A stretch of 64,000 nt of DNA from Jannaschia pagri (GTDB lineage Bacteria > Pseudomonadota > Alphaproteobacteria > Rhodobacterales > Rhodobacteraceae), in contig NZ_BPFH01000001.1 in the NCBI RefSeq assembly GCF_019655435.1, positions 434,001 to 498,000 on the forward strand, read 5' to 3'. Position 1 is the first letter of the stretch. Each line of letters begins with the position of its first letter. The notes beneath the pieces are model-generated. The model saw nothing but the letters and a program-made list of their open reading frames with translations, was not told where the DNA came from and made no database searches. Made by a program: the position numbers and the translations under genes. This document shows, one piece after another, positions 10,173 through 18,837 of this stretch.

Positions 10173-10850
10173 GTGATCGAACTCAAGGGCGCAGGGTATT
10201 CCTACGGCGGGGACGGCATTCTGGGCGGGGTCAACCTGAGACTGGATGGCGGCTCATTCCATTTTCTGACGGGTCCGTCCGGGGCTGGGAAAACCACCCT
10301 GTTAAAGCTCTGCTACGGCGAGTTGAAACCTTCGCAAGGCCAAGTGGATTTGTTCGGCCACGACAGCCGCACCATCGACCGCGATGGGCTGGCCCGCGTG
10401 CGGCAGAGGATCGGCGTCGTGCATCAGGACTGCCGTTTTCTGGACCATTTGCCCATGGCCGAGAACCTGAGCCTGCCACTCACCGCCTCGGGCCGCGAGT
10501 CGGCCGCAGATGCGGACAGCCTCCGGCAACTTCTGGCTTGGGTCGGTCTGTCCCATCGGGCCCATGCCCTCCCACCAGAATTATCCGGCGGCGAACGGCA
10601 ACGGGCGGCCCTGGCCCGCGCCATTATTATGGACCCCGAGGTCATCATTGCCGACGAGCCCACCGGCAACATCGATTGGGAGATGTCCCAGCGGCTTCTG
10701 ACCCTGCTCGCGGAATTGAACCGCTTGGGCAAAACGATCCTCGTAGCGACCCATGACCTCGCGCTGATCCGGGCCGCCAAGTCGCAAGTTGCCGCAAGGG
10801 TCCTGCGTCTGGCAGGTGGCCAATTGCAACTGGCGGGGTCGGACCTGTGA
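10173..10850 (+). CDS. ftsE: cell division ATP-binding protein FtsE
   Basis: ABC ATPase that works with FtsX at the divisome to control septal peptidoglycan hydrolases. The 225-residue protein, from GTG at 10173, has Walker A GPSGAGKTT at about 34-42, the signature LSGGERQR, Walker B VIIADEPTGN and the switch histidine in VATHD. An upstream open frame back to 9807 overlaps the zinc-ribbon gene and adds no family sequence, so the GTG start giving the N-terminus MIELKGAGYSYGG was chosen. Its TGA overlaps the ftsX start (GTGA), which couples the two genes. Confidence 0.95.
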   Translation: MIELKGAGYSYGGDGILGGVNLRLDGGSFHFLTGPSGAGKTTLLKLCYGELKPSQGQVDLFGHDSRTIDRDGLARVRQRIGVVHQDCRFLDHLPMAENLSLPLTASGRESAADADSLRQLLAWVGLSHRAHALPPELSGGERQRAALARAIIMDPEVIIADEPTGNIDWEMSQRLLTLLAELNRLGKTILVATHDLALIRAAKSQVAARVLRLAGGQLQLAGSDL

Positions 10851-11755
10851 GCGCGGCCCAACGCGCGCTTGCCACGGTGCTAGAGCTTCTAATCGGCGAT
10901 CGGCAGGCCGACCGCGCCGTGCCGCCCACTGGGTTTACCGTCTGGCTGACGGTGCTGACTGCGGGCGCAATGGCCTTTCTAGCGGTCTTTGCCCTGGCCT
11001 TGACCCTGGCAACCGGGCGGCTGGCGGATCGCTGGGCCGATAGCCTGGCCCAAGCGGTCACCATTCGGATCTCGGCACCCGCCGAGCAGCGGCAGGCCCA
11101 GACAGACGCCGTGCTGCGCATCCTGGAAACGACGCCCGGCGTGGCCTCGGCCCGTGCCTTACAGACGACGGAACAGGCCGCCCTGCTGGAGCCGTGGCTT
11201 GGCCCGGACCTGCCCATTGATCGCCTCCCCCTGCCCCGTCTGGTTGAGGTGGTGGGCGACGATTTGGACGCCCAGGGCCTGCGGCTGCGTTTGGCGGCCG
11301 AGGTGCCGGGCGCGATCCTCGACGACCACACCCGCTGGCGCGCGCCCCTTGTCGAAGCGGCCAGCCGTCTGCGCTTGCTTGGCTGGACGGCGCTAATCCT
11401 GATCGCTGGGATGCTCGGCGCAATGGTGACCTTAGGCGCTCAGGCGGCGCTTGCGGCCAATACGGAGGTGATCCGCGTGTTGCGCTTGGTCGGGGCCCGC
11501 GATGCCTATGTGGCCCGCGCCTTCACCCGCCGCTTTACCCTACGCGCGCTGACCGGGGCCGCAGGGGGCGCCTTGCTGGGGACGCTGGCCGTGGCCGCAT
11601 TGCCCTCGACCGATGCGGCCGGTGGGTTCCTGACCGGGCTGTCCTTCGCAGGCTGGGGCTGGTTGCTGCCCCTCCTGATCCCACCCTTCGCGGCCATAAC
11701 GGCCTTTGCCGCCACCCGCCGCGCGGCGCTTCGCGCCCTGGCCCGTTTCGAGTAA
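10847..11755 (+). CDS. ftsX: cell division protein FtsX
   Basis: Integral membrane partner of FtsE. The 302-residue protein has a transmembrane helix near 35-60, an extracytoplasmic domain of about 110 residues with the expected RISAPAEQRQAQ and VASARALQ-type sequence, then three further helices at about 175-195, 225-245 and 265-290, matching the four-helix FtsX/ABC3-permease plan. The GTG start overlaps the ftsE stop by 4 bp. The plsC-like gene follows after 9 bp, probably in the same operon. Confidence 0.93.
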   Translation: MSAAQRALATVLELLIGDRQADRAVPPTGFTVWLTVLTAGAMAFLAVFALALTLATGRLADRWADSLAQAVTIRISAPAEQRQAQTDAVLRILETTPGVASARALQTTEQAALLEPWLGPDLPIDRLPLPRLVEVVGDDLDAQGLRLRLAAEVPGAILDDHTRWRAPLVEAASRLRLLGWTALILIAGMLGAMVTLGAQAALAANTEVIRVLRLVGARDAYVARAFTRRFTLRALTGAAGGALLGTLAVAALPSTDAAGGFLTGLSFAGWGWLLPLLIPPFAAITAFAATRRAALRALARFE

Positions 11756-11764
11756 GGTTTTAGG

Positions 11765-12526
11765 ATGCAGATGCTCCGCTCGATCCTCTTTAACGTCGTG
11801 ATGTACGTCTGGATGGCTGTGATCGGCGTCCTCTATGCGCCCTATGCGCTGATCTCGCGGGAGGGCGCGCGCGCCGGTTGCGACACCTATGCACGCCATG
11901 CGCTCTGGCTACTGGACAAGATCGTCGGTCTGCGAACCGAAGTCCGTGGCACCCCCCCGACCGGTGAGGCGCTGGTCGCCGCCAAGCATCAGTCCTTTCT
12001 CGATATCTTCATCATCTGGACGGCCATGCCACGCGGCTTTTTCATCATGAAAGCCCTCCTGCGGTTTGCGCCCTTCTTGGGACAATACGCCCTCCGGCTA
12101 GGGTGCATCCCGGTCCATCGCGGGAAGCGGGCCGAGGCGATCAAGCGCATGTTGGCAGAGGTTAAGTCCGGTGAGCGGGCGGGCGGTCAGCTGCTGATCT
12201 ACCCCCAAGGTACGCGCGTCGCACCGGGCGTGAGTAAACCGTACAAGGTGGGGACCTATGCCCTCTATGAGCAATTGGGGCAGTCCTGTGTGCCGGTTGC
12301 CACGAATGTGGGTGTGTTTTGGCCCAAACGCGGATTGCTGCGAAAGCGCGGCCTGGCCGTGGTGGAGTTTCTTGAACCGATCCCCCCAGGCCTGGATCGC
12401 GCGACCTTCATGGCGACTTTGGAGGAGCGGATTGAGACCGCGTCGAACGCCCTGATGGTCGAGGCAGGATTTCCCATGCCGCACGTCGAGCCGCCTTTGG
12501 GCGCTGCGAAGCCCCAGGACGGATAG
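11765..12526 (+). CDS. plsC: 1-acyl-sn-glycerol-3-phosphate acyltransferase
   Basis: Membrane-bound acyltransferase that adds the second acyl chain to make phosphatidic acid. The 253-residue protein has an N-terminal membrane helix (about 8-30), the catalytic H(X4)D box as KHQSFLD near residue 75-81, a second motif around GCIPVHRG with the substrate arginine, and the YPQGTR block (the usual FPEGTR motif with Pro-Gln instead of Pro-Glu) at about 147-152. Placed 9 bp after ftsX. The downstream gene is convergent, with a strong hairpin between them. Confidence 0.9.
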   Translation: MQMLRSILFNVVMYVWMAVIGVLYAPYALISREGARAGCDTYARHALWLLDKIVGLRTEVRGTPPTGEALVAAKHQSFLDIFIIWTAMPRGFFIMKALLRFAPFLGQYALRLGCIPVHRGKRAEAIKRMLAEVKSGERAGGQLLIYPQGTRVAPGVSKPYKVGTYALYEQLGQSCVPVATNVGVFWPKRGLLRKRGLAVVEFLEPIPPGLDRATFMATLEERIETASNALMVEAGFPMPHVEPPLGAAKPQDG

Positions 12527-12560
12527 CGCAACCGACCAATGCTGCGGTGTCGGCGCTCTT

Positions 12561-12586
12561 CCGTGGCGCCCTCAGCGGCGCCACGG
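12561..12586. terminator. convergent-gene hairpin between plsC and DUF457-like gene
   Basis: A perfect 10-bp stem (CCGTGGCGCC at 12561-12570, GGCGCCACGG at 12577-12586) with a 6-nt loop lies exactly between two convergent stop codons. There is no U-run on either strand, so it would be a rho-assisted or bidirectional 3'-end hairpin rather than a textbook intrinsic terminator. Confidence 0.6.
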
Positions 12587-12588
12587 TC

Positions 12589-13161
12589 TCAACTCGTGAA
12601 AACGACTGCCCACAGCCCGCCAACAGACAGTTGCGCCACGGCCAGGCCCACAACCAACGTCCGCAGCGACCAAGAGGGAAAGCGCCGCCAGATCCAAACT
12701 GCCAAGGCCAAGGTCACCATGACCTCAATGGGCGCGATCCAATGTGCGCCGTGCTCCGTGTCCCAATAGCTGACGGGCGACGCAAAGACCCAATCTGTGA
12801 TGGGCCAAAAGTGGGCACGCCCGTCGTCGTGGTGCAGCGGGAAGTCCAGCGCCACATGGAGCAAGGCCGCGCCCGCTAAGGCCCAAATCCAAGGGCGCCT
12901 AAGCCAAATGCCAAGACCCAGCACGATCCCCCAAAGCACGGCGGAATTGTCGATGGCAAAGATCGTCTGCCATAGGTCGGAGAAATAAAGCGTTCCGAAC
13001 ACGACGTCCGGCGGATACCCCAAGGCCAAGGCACCGCCCGCTAACAGGTACAGCGACAGATCCGGGATCAACGCCCCCACGAGGGCTGCCCTGGTCACGC
13101 GGGGCGCGTCGGGCTTGCCGAAGGCGGCCAGACCGAAGATGAGATGTGCGGGCGTGTTCAT
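12589..13161 (-). CDS. membrane protein, DUF457/YdjM-like metal-dependent hydrolase
   Basis: A 190-residue protein from ATG 13161 (MNTPAHLIFGLAAFG) with about five hydrophobic segments and a conserved set of histidines and aspartates: THLIFG-like N-terminus (His6), GALIPDLS, DNS, and LHVALDFPLHHDDGRAHFWP around residues 115-135. This pattern fits the YdjM/DUF457 membrane-bound putative metal-dependent hydrolases. It is divergent from cobQ with only 29 bp between starts and is therefore often labelled cobalamin-related by proximity; the sequence itself shows no such link. Confidence 0.7.
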   Translation of the reverse strand: MNTPAHLIFGLAAFGKPDAPRVTRAALVGALIPDLSLYLLAGGALALGYPPDVVFGTLYFSDLWQTIFAIDNSAVLWGIVLGLGIWLRRPWIWALAGAALLHVALDFPLHHDDGRAHFWPITDWVFASPVSYWDTEHGAHWIAPIEVMVTLALAVWIWRRFPSWSLRTLVVGLAVAQLSVGGLWAVVFTS

Positions 13162-13190
13162 CGGGCGCCACCTAGCGCGGGGACAGGCAA

Positions 13191-14660
13191 ATGGCACGGG
13201 CAATCATGATCCAGGGCGCGGGCTCCAACGTGGGCAAGTCCATGCTGGTCGCGGGCCTGTGCCGACACTTCGCCCGTCAGGGGCTGCGGGTGCGACCGTT
13301 CAAACCTCAAAACATGTCCAACAACGCCGCCGTCACCGCCGATGGGGGCGAGATCGGACGCGCCCAAGCCCTCCAAGCGCTGGCCTGTGGTGTGGAGCCC
13401 TTGGTGGATATGAACCCGGTTCTTCTAAAGCCGGAATCTGACACGGGCAGCCAAGTGATCGTCCAGGGCAAGCGGCTGGCAACGGTGCGCGCGCGGGCCT
13501 ATGCCAAGTTGAAGCCACAGCTTCTCAAGGCCTGCCTAGAAAGCTTTCACCGGCTTTCCAACGACGCGGACTTGGTGATCGTCGAAGGGGCCGGAAGCCC
13601 GGCGGAGATCAACCTGCGGGCGGGCGACATCGCCAACATGGGCTTTGCCGAGGCAGCAGGGGTCCCTGTTATCCTGGCGGGCGACATCGACCGAGGCGGC
13701 GTCATCGCCCAGCTTGTCGGGACGCGGATGGTGCTGCCCCCGGACGATGCGGCGCGGATCAAGGGCTTCCTAGTGAACAAGTTCCGAGGGGATGTGACCT
13801 TGTTCGATGACGGGATGACGGCAATCGCCGATCGGACAGGCTGGCCCCCCCTGGGTGTAGTGCCCTGGTTCGACCACGCGCACCGGCTGCCCGCCGAGGA
13901 TATCTTGGACATCCGCTCCAGCCAACGGGACGGCGCGTTTCGCATTGCCGTGCCACGATTGCGCCGGATCGCCAACTTCGACGATTTGGACCCGCTCTCT
14001 GCCGATCCAGCGCTGTCGGTCGACGTCGTCCCACCGGGGCGTCCCCTGCCCGTCTGCGACCTTATCCTGATCCCCGGATCCAAGACCACCATCGACGACT
14101 TGGAGGCCTTTCGGGCCGAAGGCTGGGACATCGACCTGGCAGCCCATGTCCGGCGCGGGGGACATGTGTTGGGCATTTGTGGCGGGTATCAGATGCTGGG
14201 CCGTCGGATATCCGATCCCGAGGGGCTGGAAGGGGCACCGCGCGAAGTCGCCGGTCTTGGCATGTTGGACATCGAAACCACGATGCAGCCGCGCAAGCAC
14301 CTCAACCGAGTGCGCGCACAGGACCTTGCCTCTGGGGCGGAGGTCAGCGGCTATGAGATCCACTTAGGCGAGACCACAGGCCCGGATACGCAAAACGGAT
14401 GGTTGGTACGTGGCGGTGAGGTCATCGGCGCGGCCAGCGCAGACGGGCGTGTCCGCGGTTGCTACCTCCATGGATTGTTCTCGGAGGATGGGTTTCGGCG
14501 CGCCTATCTGGCGCGATTGGGGGCGCAGGCGTCGGACATGGACTACGGGACCGGCGTTCAGGAAACCCTCGATAGACTGGCCGATCACCTGGCCGATTGT
14601 CTGGACACATCGGCGATCCTCGACCGAGCGGCGCCAATCCGGCGGCCCGTGGCGTCATAA
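13191..14660 (+). CDS. cobQ: cobyric acid synthase
   Basis: Glutamine-dependent amidotransferase that amidates side chains b, d, e and g of adenosylcobyrinic acid diamide in cobalamin biosynthesis. The 489-residue protein starts with the deviant P-loop GAGSNVGKS (9-17), contains [12 protein letters not shown], the [10 protein letters not shown] block at about 165, and a C-terminal triad glutaminase domain with [10 protein letters not shown] (Cys near residue 330) and a late His in YLHGLF. No other cobalamin genes are in the window, so it is an isolated pathway gene here. Confidence 0.96.
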   Translation: MARAIMIQGAGSNVGKSMLVAGLCRHFARQGLRVRPFKPQNMSNNAAVTADGGEIGRAQALQALACGVEPLVDMNPVLLKPESDTGSQVIVQGKRLATVRARAYAKLKPQLLKACLESFHRLSNDADLVIVEGAGSPAEINLRAGDIANMGFAEAAGVPVILAGDIDRGGVIAQLVGTRMVLPPDDAARIKGFLVNKFRGDVTLFDDGMTAIADRTGWPPLGVVPWFDHAHRLPAEDILDIRSSQRDGAFRIAVPRLRRIANFDDLDPLSADPALSVDVVPPGRPLPVCDLILIPGSKTTIDDLEAFRAEGWDIDLAAHVRRGGHVLGICGGYQMLGRRISDPEGLEGAPREVAGLGMLDIETTMQPRKHLNRVRAQDLASGAEVSGYEIHLGETTGPDTQNGWLVRGGEVIGAASADGRVRGCYLHGLFSEDGFRRAYLARLGAQASDMDYGTGVQETLDRLADHLADCLDTSAILDRAAPIRRPVAS

Positions 14661-14729
14661 GGATTGTCCCTTGAAAAACCCATGGTACTGTCCCGACAAC
14701 GAAACTTTATTTCAACTTTGGAGCGATCC

Positions 14730-15536
14730 ATGACCCGCCTGACATTTGTCAAAGCCGCCGCCCTGTTTCTTGGCCTCTCGACCTCTGCTGCCGTGGCCGC
14801 CCAATGCGGCAACGACGGCAGCGGCTTTGAGCGGTGGAAGCAACAATTCGCCCAAGAAGCGGCAGCGACCGGTATCGGCCAGCGCGGCCTGCAAGCGCTC
14901 GCCAACTCGCGCTATGCGACGCGCACCATTGCAGCGGACCGCAACCAACGCGGCGTGCGCTATGCGCTCAATGACTTCATCCGCATTCGCTTGGGGTCCC
15001 TGGACGGGTTTGCGGCTCAGGCGACGCGGCGGTTGAACCAGAACCGCGCGTTCTTCCAGTCGTTGGAGCAACGCTATGGCGTGCCCGCCGGTATTCTCTT
15101 GGCCATCCATGGGATGGAGACGGGTTTCGGCCGGAACATGGGCAATGAGAACGTCGTCTCGTCGATCCTGACTGTGGCCTACGATTGCAGACGATCGGAT
15201 TTCTTCACCCCGCACGCTCTCGCGGCCTTACAAATGGTGGATCGCGGAATGCTCTCACCCTCGCAAAAGGGCGCCGCCCATGGGGAGCTGGGGCACACGC
15301 AGTTCCTGCCCGGAAACGCCATGCGCTACGGTGCGGACGGGAATGGCGACGGGCGCGTGGATTTCTACAGCATGGCCGATGCCATGGCCTCAACCGCGAA
15401 CTTCCTGCGCCAAAAAGGCTGGCAGCCCGGTCAACCGTTCCAAGAGGGTACGCGCAATTTCCGTGTGTTGAATGACTGGAATGCTGCGACCGTTTACCAG
15501 CAGGCGATTGCCCTGTCGGCGGCGCGCATCAAGTAA
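14730..15536 (+). CDS. lytic murein transglycosylase (MltB-like)
   Basis: Periplasmic peptidoglycan-cleaving enzyme that makes 1,6-anhydromuramyl ends. The 268-residue protein from ATG 14730 has a signal peptide (MTRLTFVKAAALFLGLSTSAAVA), the family start CGNDGSGFERWKQQFAQEA, and the catalytic glutamate in HGMETGFG (about residue 130), followed by GAAHGELGHTQFLPGNAMRYGADGNG, typical of family 3 transglycosylases. The C-terminal peptidoglycan-binding domain of longer MltB homologues is absent. The start was chosen for the signal peptide; the frame is open 66 bp further upstream. Confidence 0.9.
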   Translation: MTRLTFVKAAALFLGLSTSAAVAAQCGNDGSGFERWKQQFAQEAAATGIGQRGLQALANSRYATRTIAADRNQRGVRYALNDFIRIRLGSLDGFAAQATRRLNQNRAFFQSLEQRYGVPAGILLAIHGMETGFGRNMGNENVVSSILTVAYDCRRSDFFTPHALAALQMVDRGMLSPSQKGAAHGELGHTQFLPGNAMRYGADGNGDGRVDFYSMADAMASTANFLRQKGWQPGQPFQEGTRNFRVLNDWNAATVYQQAIALSAARIK

Positions 15537-15544
15537 GGGGCGAC

Positions 15545-15564
15545 CCAATTTTCAAGAAAATTGG
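15545..15564 (+). terminator. AT-rich hairpin after mltB-like gene
   Basis: An almost perfect palindrome (CCAATTTTC, AA, GAAAATTGG) begins 9 bp after the lytic transglycosylase stop. In RNA it forms an 8-9 bp stem with a tiny loop. It is unusually AT-rich for this GC-rich sequence and most simply acts as a 3'-end hairpin; no U-tract follows, only a C-run. Confidence 0.5.
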
Positions 15565-15653
15565 TCCCCCGTCGGCGCGTCGTGCTGGCGGGGGGTACAC
15601 CGTGCTGACGGTGGGTCCAGTCGGGCACGGTAACTGTCTATCTAAGTCAAACG

Positions 15654-15736
15654 TACGGGTGGCGGGACTCGAACCCGCACGGGGCGAACCCCTTCAGATT
15701 TTAAGTCTGATGTGTCTACCATTCCACCACACCCGC
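15654..15736 (-). tRNA. tRNA-Leu (anticodon UAA)
   Basis: Cloverleaf on the minus strand: acceptor GCGGGTG pairs with CACCCGT (first pair G-U), the anticodon stem-loop CAGACTTAAAATCTG presents TAA, a class II variable arm follows, and the T arm reads GTTCGAGTC. The 3' CCA is not encoded. Length of about 83 nt fits a leucine tRNA. Reads codon UUA (and UUG by wobble), both rare in this GC-rich sequence. Confidence 0.93.
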
Positions 15737-15745
15737 ATGCCACGG

Positions 15746-15774
15746 AAGTAGGGCGAATGGTCCCAGCTTGGCAA
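15746..15774 (-). promoter_or_regulatory. promoter of tRNA-Leu
   Basis: On the minus strand, TTGCCA (15769-15774) and CTACTT (15746-15751) are separated by exactly 17 bp, with the -10 element ending 10 bp before the tRNA 5' end. The same TTGC-N17 arrangement precedes the other two tRNAs in the window, which strengthens the call. Confidence 0.6.
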
Positions 15775-15775
15775 G

Positions 15776-16333
15776 TCAGAGTTCGACGCCGCCCTGGTCG
15801 GGGGCAACGGGTAGGTCAAGAAAACGTCGTTCCGACAACCAGGGGTTCAGGGCCAAGGCCTGTCTGATCACCGCTTGCCCTTCGGCCACACGTCCCATGG
15901 AGATCAGGGTCAGACCCTTGCCGGAGATCGCGGCGACATGTCGTGGGTTCAGGGCAATGGCGCGGTCCAGGTCTGGCAAGGCCGCCTCATACCGGGCGGC
16001 CAAGAAATTCGCGAAAGCCCGTTGGTTGTAGCCCTCGGCGTAGGTTGGGCAGTAATCGATCAGGGCATCGAAGGCGTTCACCGCCCCCACCAAATCAAAC
16101 GCTGCGCGGCGGGCCATACCGTCATCCAAGAGCGCTTGGGCCGTTTCGTCCGGTGCCCGGGTCCATTCGGCCCAAAGCAGCGCCGAGATTTGCCGCGCCT
16201 CCGCCTCCGTCTCCACCGATTGCACCCGTTGCAACAAGGCATCGACCGCGCCCGTGATATCAGGGGTCGGTGGGCACGCGGCGCTCACTGGCGCAGCGCA
16301 AAGTGTCAGGGCGAAGAGAACGGAACGCATCAT
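15776..16333 (-). CDS. TPR-containing exported protein
   Basis: About 185 residues from one of two adjacent ATGs (16333 or 16330). The N-terminus MRSVLFALTLCAAPVSA is a signal peptide. Residues 90-170 contain at least two TPR units (AFDALIDYCPTYAEGYNQRAF and ALPDLDRAIALNPRHVAAISGKG). Similar short TPR proteins are common in Rhodobacteraceae; role unknown. The protease gene lies 70 bp upstream on the same strand, separated by a small hairpin. Confidence 0.8.
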   Translation of the reverse strand: MMRSVLFALTLCAAPVSAACPPTPDITGAVDALLQRVQSVETEAEARQISALLWAEWTRAPDETAQALLDDGMARRAAFDLVGAVNAFDALIDYCPTYAEGYNQRAFANFLAARYEAALPDLDRAIALNPRHVAAISGKGLTLISMGRVAEGQAVIRQALALNPWLSERRFLDLPVAPDQGGVEL

Positions 16334-16384
16334 ACGGAGAGGATGTGTCCCGAAGGGCCGTTCAATCAAGAGCGTGGCCGAAGC

Positions 16385-16398
16385 CGCCTAAAAAGGCG
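16385..16398 (-). terminator. small hairpin after the protease gene
   Basis: CGCCT-AAAA-AGGCG on the plus strand (read on the minus strand as CGCCTTTTTAGGCG) lies just past the stop codon of the trypsin-like gene and before the TPR gene. The stem is only 5 bp, so it is a weak candidate 3' end. Confidence 0.3.
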
Positions 16399-16402
16399 CC
16401 AC

Positions 16403-17197
16403 TTAACGGTCCGCTGCGGTTTCGACCGACACGGTCTTGCCAACGGGGGCAAAGGCCGGCGTGCGCGCGAACTCCGCGATCAGGGCGTCTAACTCCCCTT
16501 CCATCACGGCGGCTAGGGCGACCGGGCGTCCGTCCCATTCCGCCTTGGCCGAAATGACGGAGACGATCCGCACCTCGTCGTTATAGCTGACAAACACGGG
16601 CGCCCCGGAGGACCCAAAGTCGACGGAGCACGACAGCACCAAAATGTCCGCGTCCCGCGTCAGGATCTGGCAGGCTTCTTCCCGCGTGGGAGCCTCGGCC
16701 CGGTCTTTGGCGTAGCTGACGACCTGGACCGTCTGACCGGCGTTCACGCGAAACTGCGTTCGGAAAGGATGAACGTGGCCATTGCGAACGGGCCGGTCCA
16801 GTTCCAACAGGGCCATGTCACTGCCGACCCGTCCCAAGCGGTTTGCCTCGGCAAAGTCATAGTCGGGGTGCAAAACGATGCGGCGGATCCCGCGATAGGC
16901 CTCTGCGCGACCAAACCGCAATCCAGCCTGAAATTCGATGTCGGCAGCCTCCACACGTTCGCCGGTTTGTTTGTTGTAGAGGCAATGGGCGGCGGTCAGC
17001 ACAACGTCAGGGGTCACCAGCGCCGCCGTACAAAAGCCCTCGCTGCCGAAGTTGAGGCGGCCCACGGCCTCCCACCCTCGGTTATCGTCAGCCGTGCTCA
17101 GCGTCTGTAGCCCCGTTCCCTGGGCGGCGAGCGGCAATGCCCCCGCGCACATGAGACCGGCGGCGATAAAAACCTTGCGCACAACTGACATAAACAT
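16403..17197 (-). CDS. secreted trypsin-like serine protease
   Basis: A 264-residue chymotrypsin-fold (S1) protease with a signal peptide (cleavage near AAQG). The triad is visible: His71 in LTAAHC, Asp127 in GSDMALLEL and Ser197 in DFGSSGAPVF. The serine motif is GSSGAP rather than the classic GDSGGP, so the residue equivalent to Asp194 of chymotrypsin is missing. That feature recalls V8-like bacterial S1 proteases, which do not use that salt bridge for zymogen activation. Start at 17197 follows AAGGAGGG at good spacing. Likely periplasmic or secreted; substrate unknown. Confidence 0.88.
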   Translation of the reverse strand: MFMSVVRKVFIAAGLMCAGALPLAAQGTGLQTLSTADDNRGWEAVGRLNFGSEGFCTAALVTPDVVLTAAHCLYNKQTGERVEAADIEFQAGLRFGRAEAYRGIRRIVLHPDYDFAEANRLGRVGSDMALLELDRPVRNGHVHPFRTQFRVNAGQTVQVVSYAKDRAEAPTREEACQILTRDADILVLSCSVDFGSSGAPVFVSYNDEVRIVSVISAKAEWDGRPVALAAVMEGELDALIAEFARTPAFAPVGKTVSVETAADR

Positions 17198-17480
17198 GGA
17201 ATGCCCTCCTTACCTTCACGTCAGGCGTAGGGGGGGAAACAGGCAGGACAGGGACCGGATTACCGCGCAGGTTGGAAACTTTCTTGGCGAAGGGTGACGG
17301 ATTGCGTCGGTATTCAGGCACAATCGGGCATAAGCGCCGGGATCTGCCATCTTTCAGCAGCGCCTGGCCAGATCCGGCCGCCACCCCGCGCTACGAGAGG
17401 GCACCCACAGCGCGGCATTGGTCAAATGAGCGGATGCCCCAACCACCAGCTGGAGCACTTTGGTCTTTCAGGCGATCGAC

Positions 17481-18836
17481 CTAGCGCAGCATCGGGACGG
17501 CAGGCTTGGCTGCTGCGCCCGGCTCAAAGGTCGCGATAGCGGGGGGGACCGGACCACCGGTTGCCCAATCGAGCAACTCCACCGTGTGAACTATCGGGAC
17601 AGAGGCGGCAGACCCAATCTGCATCATACATCCAATGTTGCCAGCCGCGATAACATCCGGTTGCTTCGCCTCAAGGGTGGCGACCTTGCGGCGCTTCAAC
17701 TCCTGACTGATTTCGGGCTGCATCAGGTTATAGGTGCCCGCACTGCCACAGCAGAGATGGGGATCCTTGGGCTCCAACACCTTAAAACCAGCCTGTTTCA
17801 GCAGGTCCTTGGGCGCCCCTTTGATCTGCTGTCCGTGTTGCAGGGAGCAGGCCGCGTGATAGGCCACGTGGAGCGGCCCAGAGCCATCGGGCCGCTTGGG
17901 CGTTTCAACAACGTCTTGCTTCTTCAAAAGCTCCAGCAGGACCTCAGAGACGTCCATGGTCAAATCGCTGACCGTTGCCGCATCTTCGGCCAAAGCATCG
18001 TTGCGGAACATATGGCCGTAGTCCTTGACGGTTGTGCCGCAGCCCGAGGTGTTGACCACGATGGCATCTAAGCCAGCCCCCCGCTTTTCCGTCATCCACG
18101 CGTTGATGTTGGCCGCCGCAAACCCGTGGGAGCTTTCGGTTTTGCCCATATGGTGGGTCAGCGCGCCACAACAGCCTGCGCCCTCGGCGACAACCACCTC
18201 CGCGCCCAGGCGCGTAAGCAAGCGGATCGTTGCATCGTTGATGTCCGTGTTGAGGGCCTTTTGAGCGCATCCGGTCATCAGCGCCACGCGCATCTTTTTG
18301 TCGGTGGCCGGAAACGTCTGCGGATCGTCGTTGCGGCTGACCGGAGGGATGGTCTTGGGCGCCATCTCCAGCATTGCGCGCAGGCGCGCATCGGGCATCA
18401 TGAACGCGAAGGGACGACCAAGCTTGGCACCCAGCAGAGCTGCGCGGAAGCGCATGGGATAGGGCAAGATTTGCGCCAGGGTCCAACGCAACACCCGGTC
18501 CATCAGGGGCCGCTTGTAGGTCTTCTCGATATGCTCCCGCGCGTGATCGACCAAGTGCATGTAATGCACCCCTGATGGGCAGGTCGACATGCAAGCCAAA
18601 CACGACAGGCATCGATCAATGTGCTTGACCGTCTTGGCATCCGCCGGACGGTCGTTTTCCAGCATATCCTTGATCAGGTAGATGCGCCCCCGGGGGCTGT
18701 CTAACTCATCCCCCAACACCTGATACGTGGGACAGGTCGCGGTACAGAACCCGCAATGGACGCAGGACCGTAGGATCTCGTTGGAACGGGCTGTAGAAGG
18801 ATCAGCCAATTGCTCGGGGGTAAAGGTCGTTTGCAT
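17481..18836 (-). CDS. glcF: glycolate oxidase iron-sulfur subunit
   Basis: Iron-sulfur subunit of the three-part glycolate oxidase that feeds electrons from glycolate to the membrane. The protein (451 residues from ATG 18836) has two ferredoxin-type clusters, CVHCGFCTATCP near 25 and CLSCLACMSTCP near 77, and two CCG motifs (GCCGALTHH about 220, LCCGSAGTYNL about 365), as expected for GlcF. I prefer ATG 18836, directly after the glcE stop, over an ATG 15 bp upstream inside glcE. Confidence 0.95.
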   Translation of the reverse strand: MQTTFTPEQLADPSTARSNEILRSCVHCGFCTATCPTYQVLGDELDSPRGRIYLIKDMLENDRPADAKTVKHIDRCLSCLACMSTCPSGVHYMHLVDHAREHIEKTYKRPLMDRVLRWTLAQILPYPMRFRAALLGAKLGRPFAFMMPDARLRAMLEMAPKTIPPVSRNDDPQTFPATDKKMRVALMTGCAQKALNTDINDATIRLLTRLGAEVVVAEGAGCCGALTHHMGKTESSHGFAAANINAWMTEKRGAGLDAIVVNTSGCGTTVKDYGHMFRNDALAEDAATVSDLTMDVSEVLLELLKKQDVVETPKRPDGSGPLHVAYHAACSLQHGQQIKGAPKDLLKQAGFKVLEPKDPHLCCGSAGTYNLMQPEISQELKRRKVATLEAKQPDVIAAGNIGCMMQIGSAASVPIVHTVELLDWATGGPVPPAIATFEPGAAAKPAVPMLR

Positions 18837-18837
18837 G

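Noticed and set aside
13191-14660. Cobalamin riboswitch in front of cobQ
   Set aside because: Only 29 bp separate cobQ from the divergent gene, too short for the aptamer.
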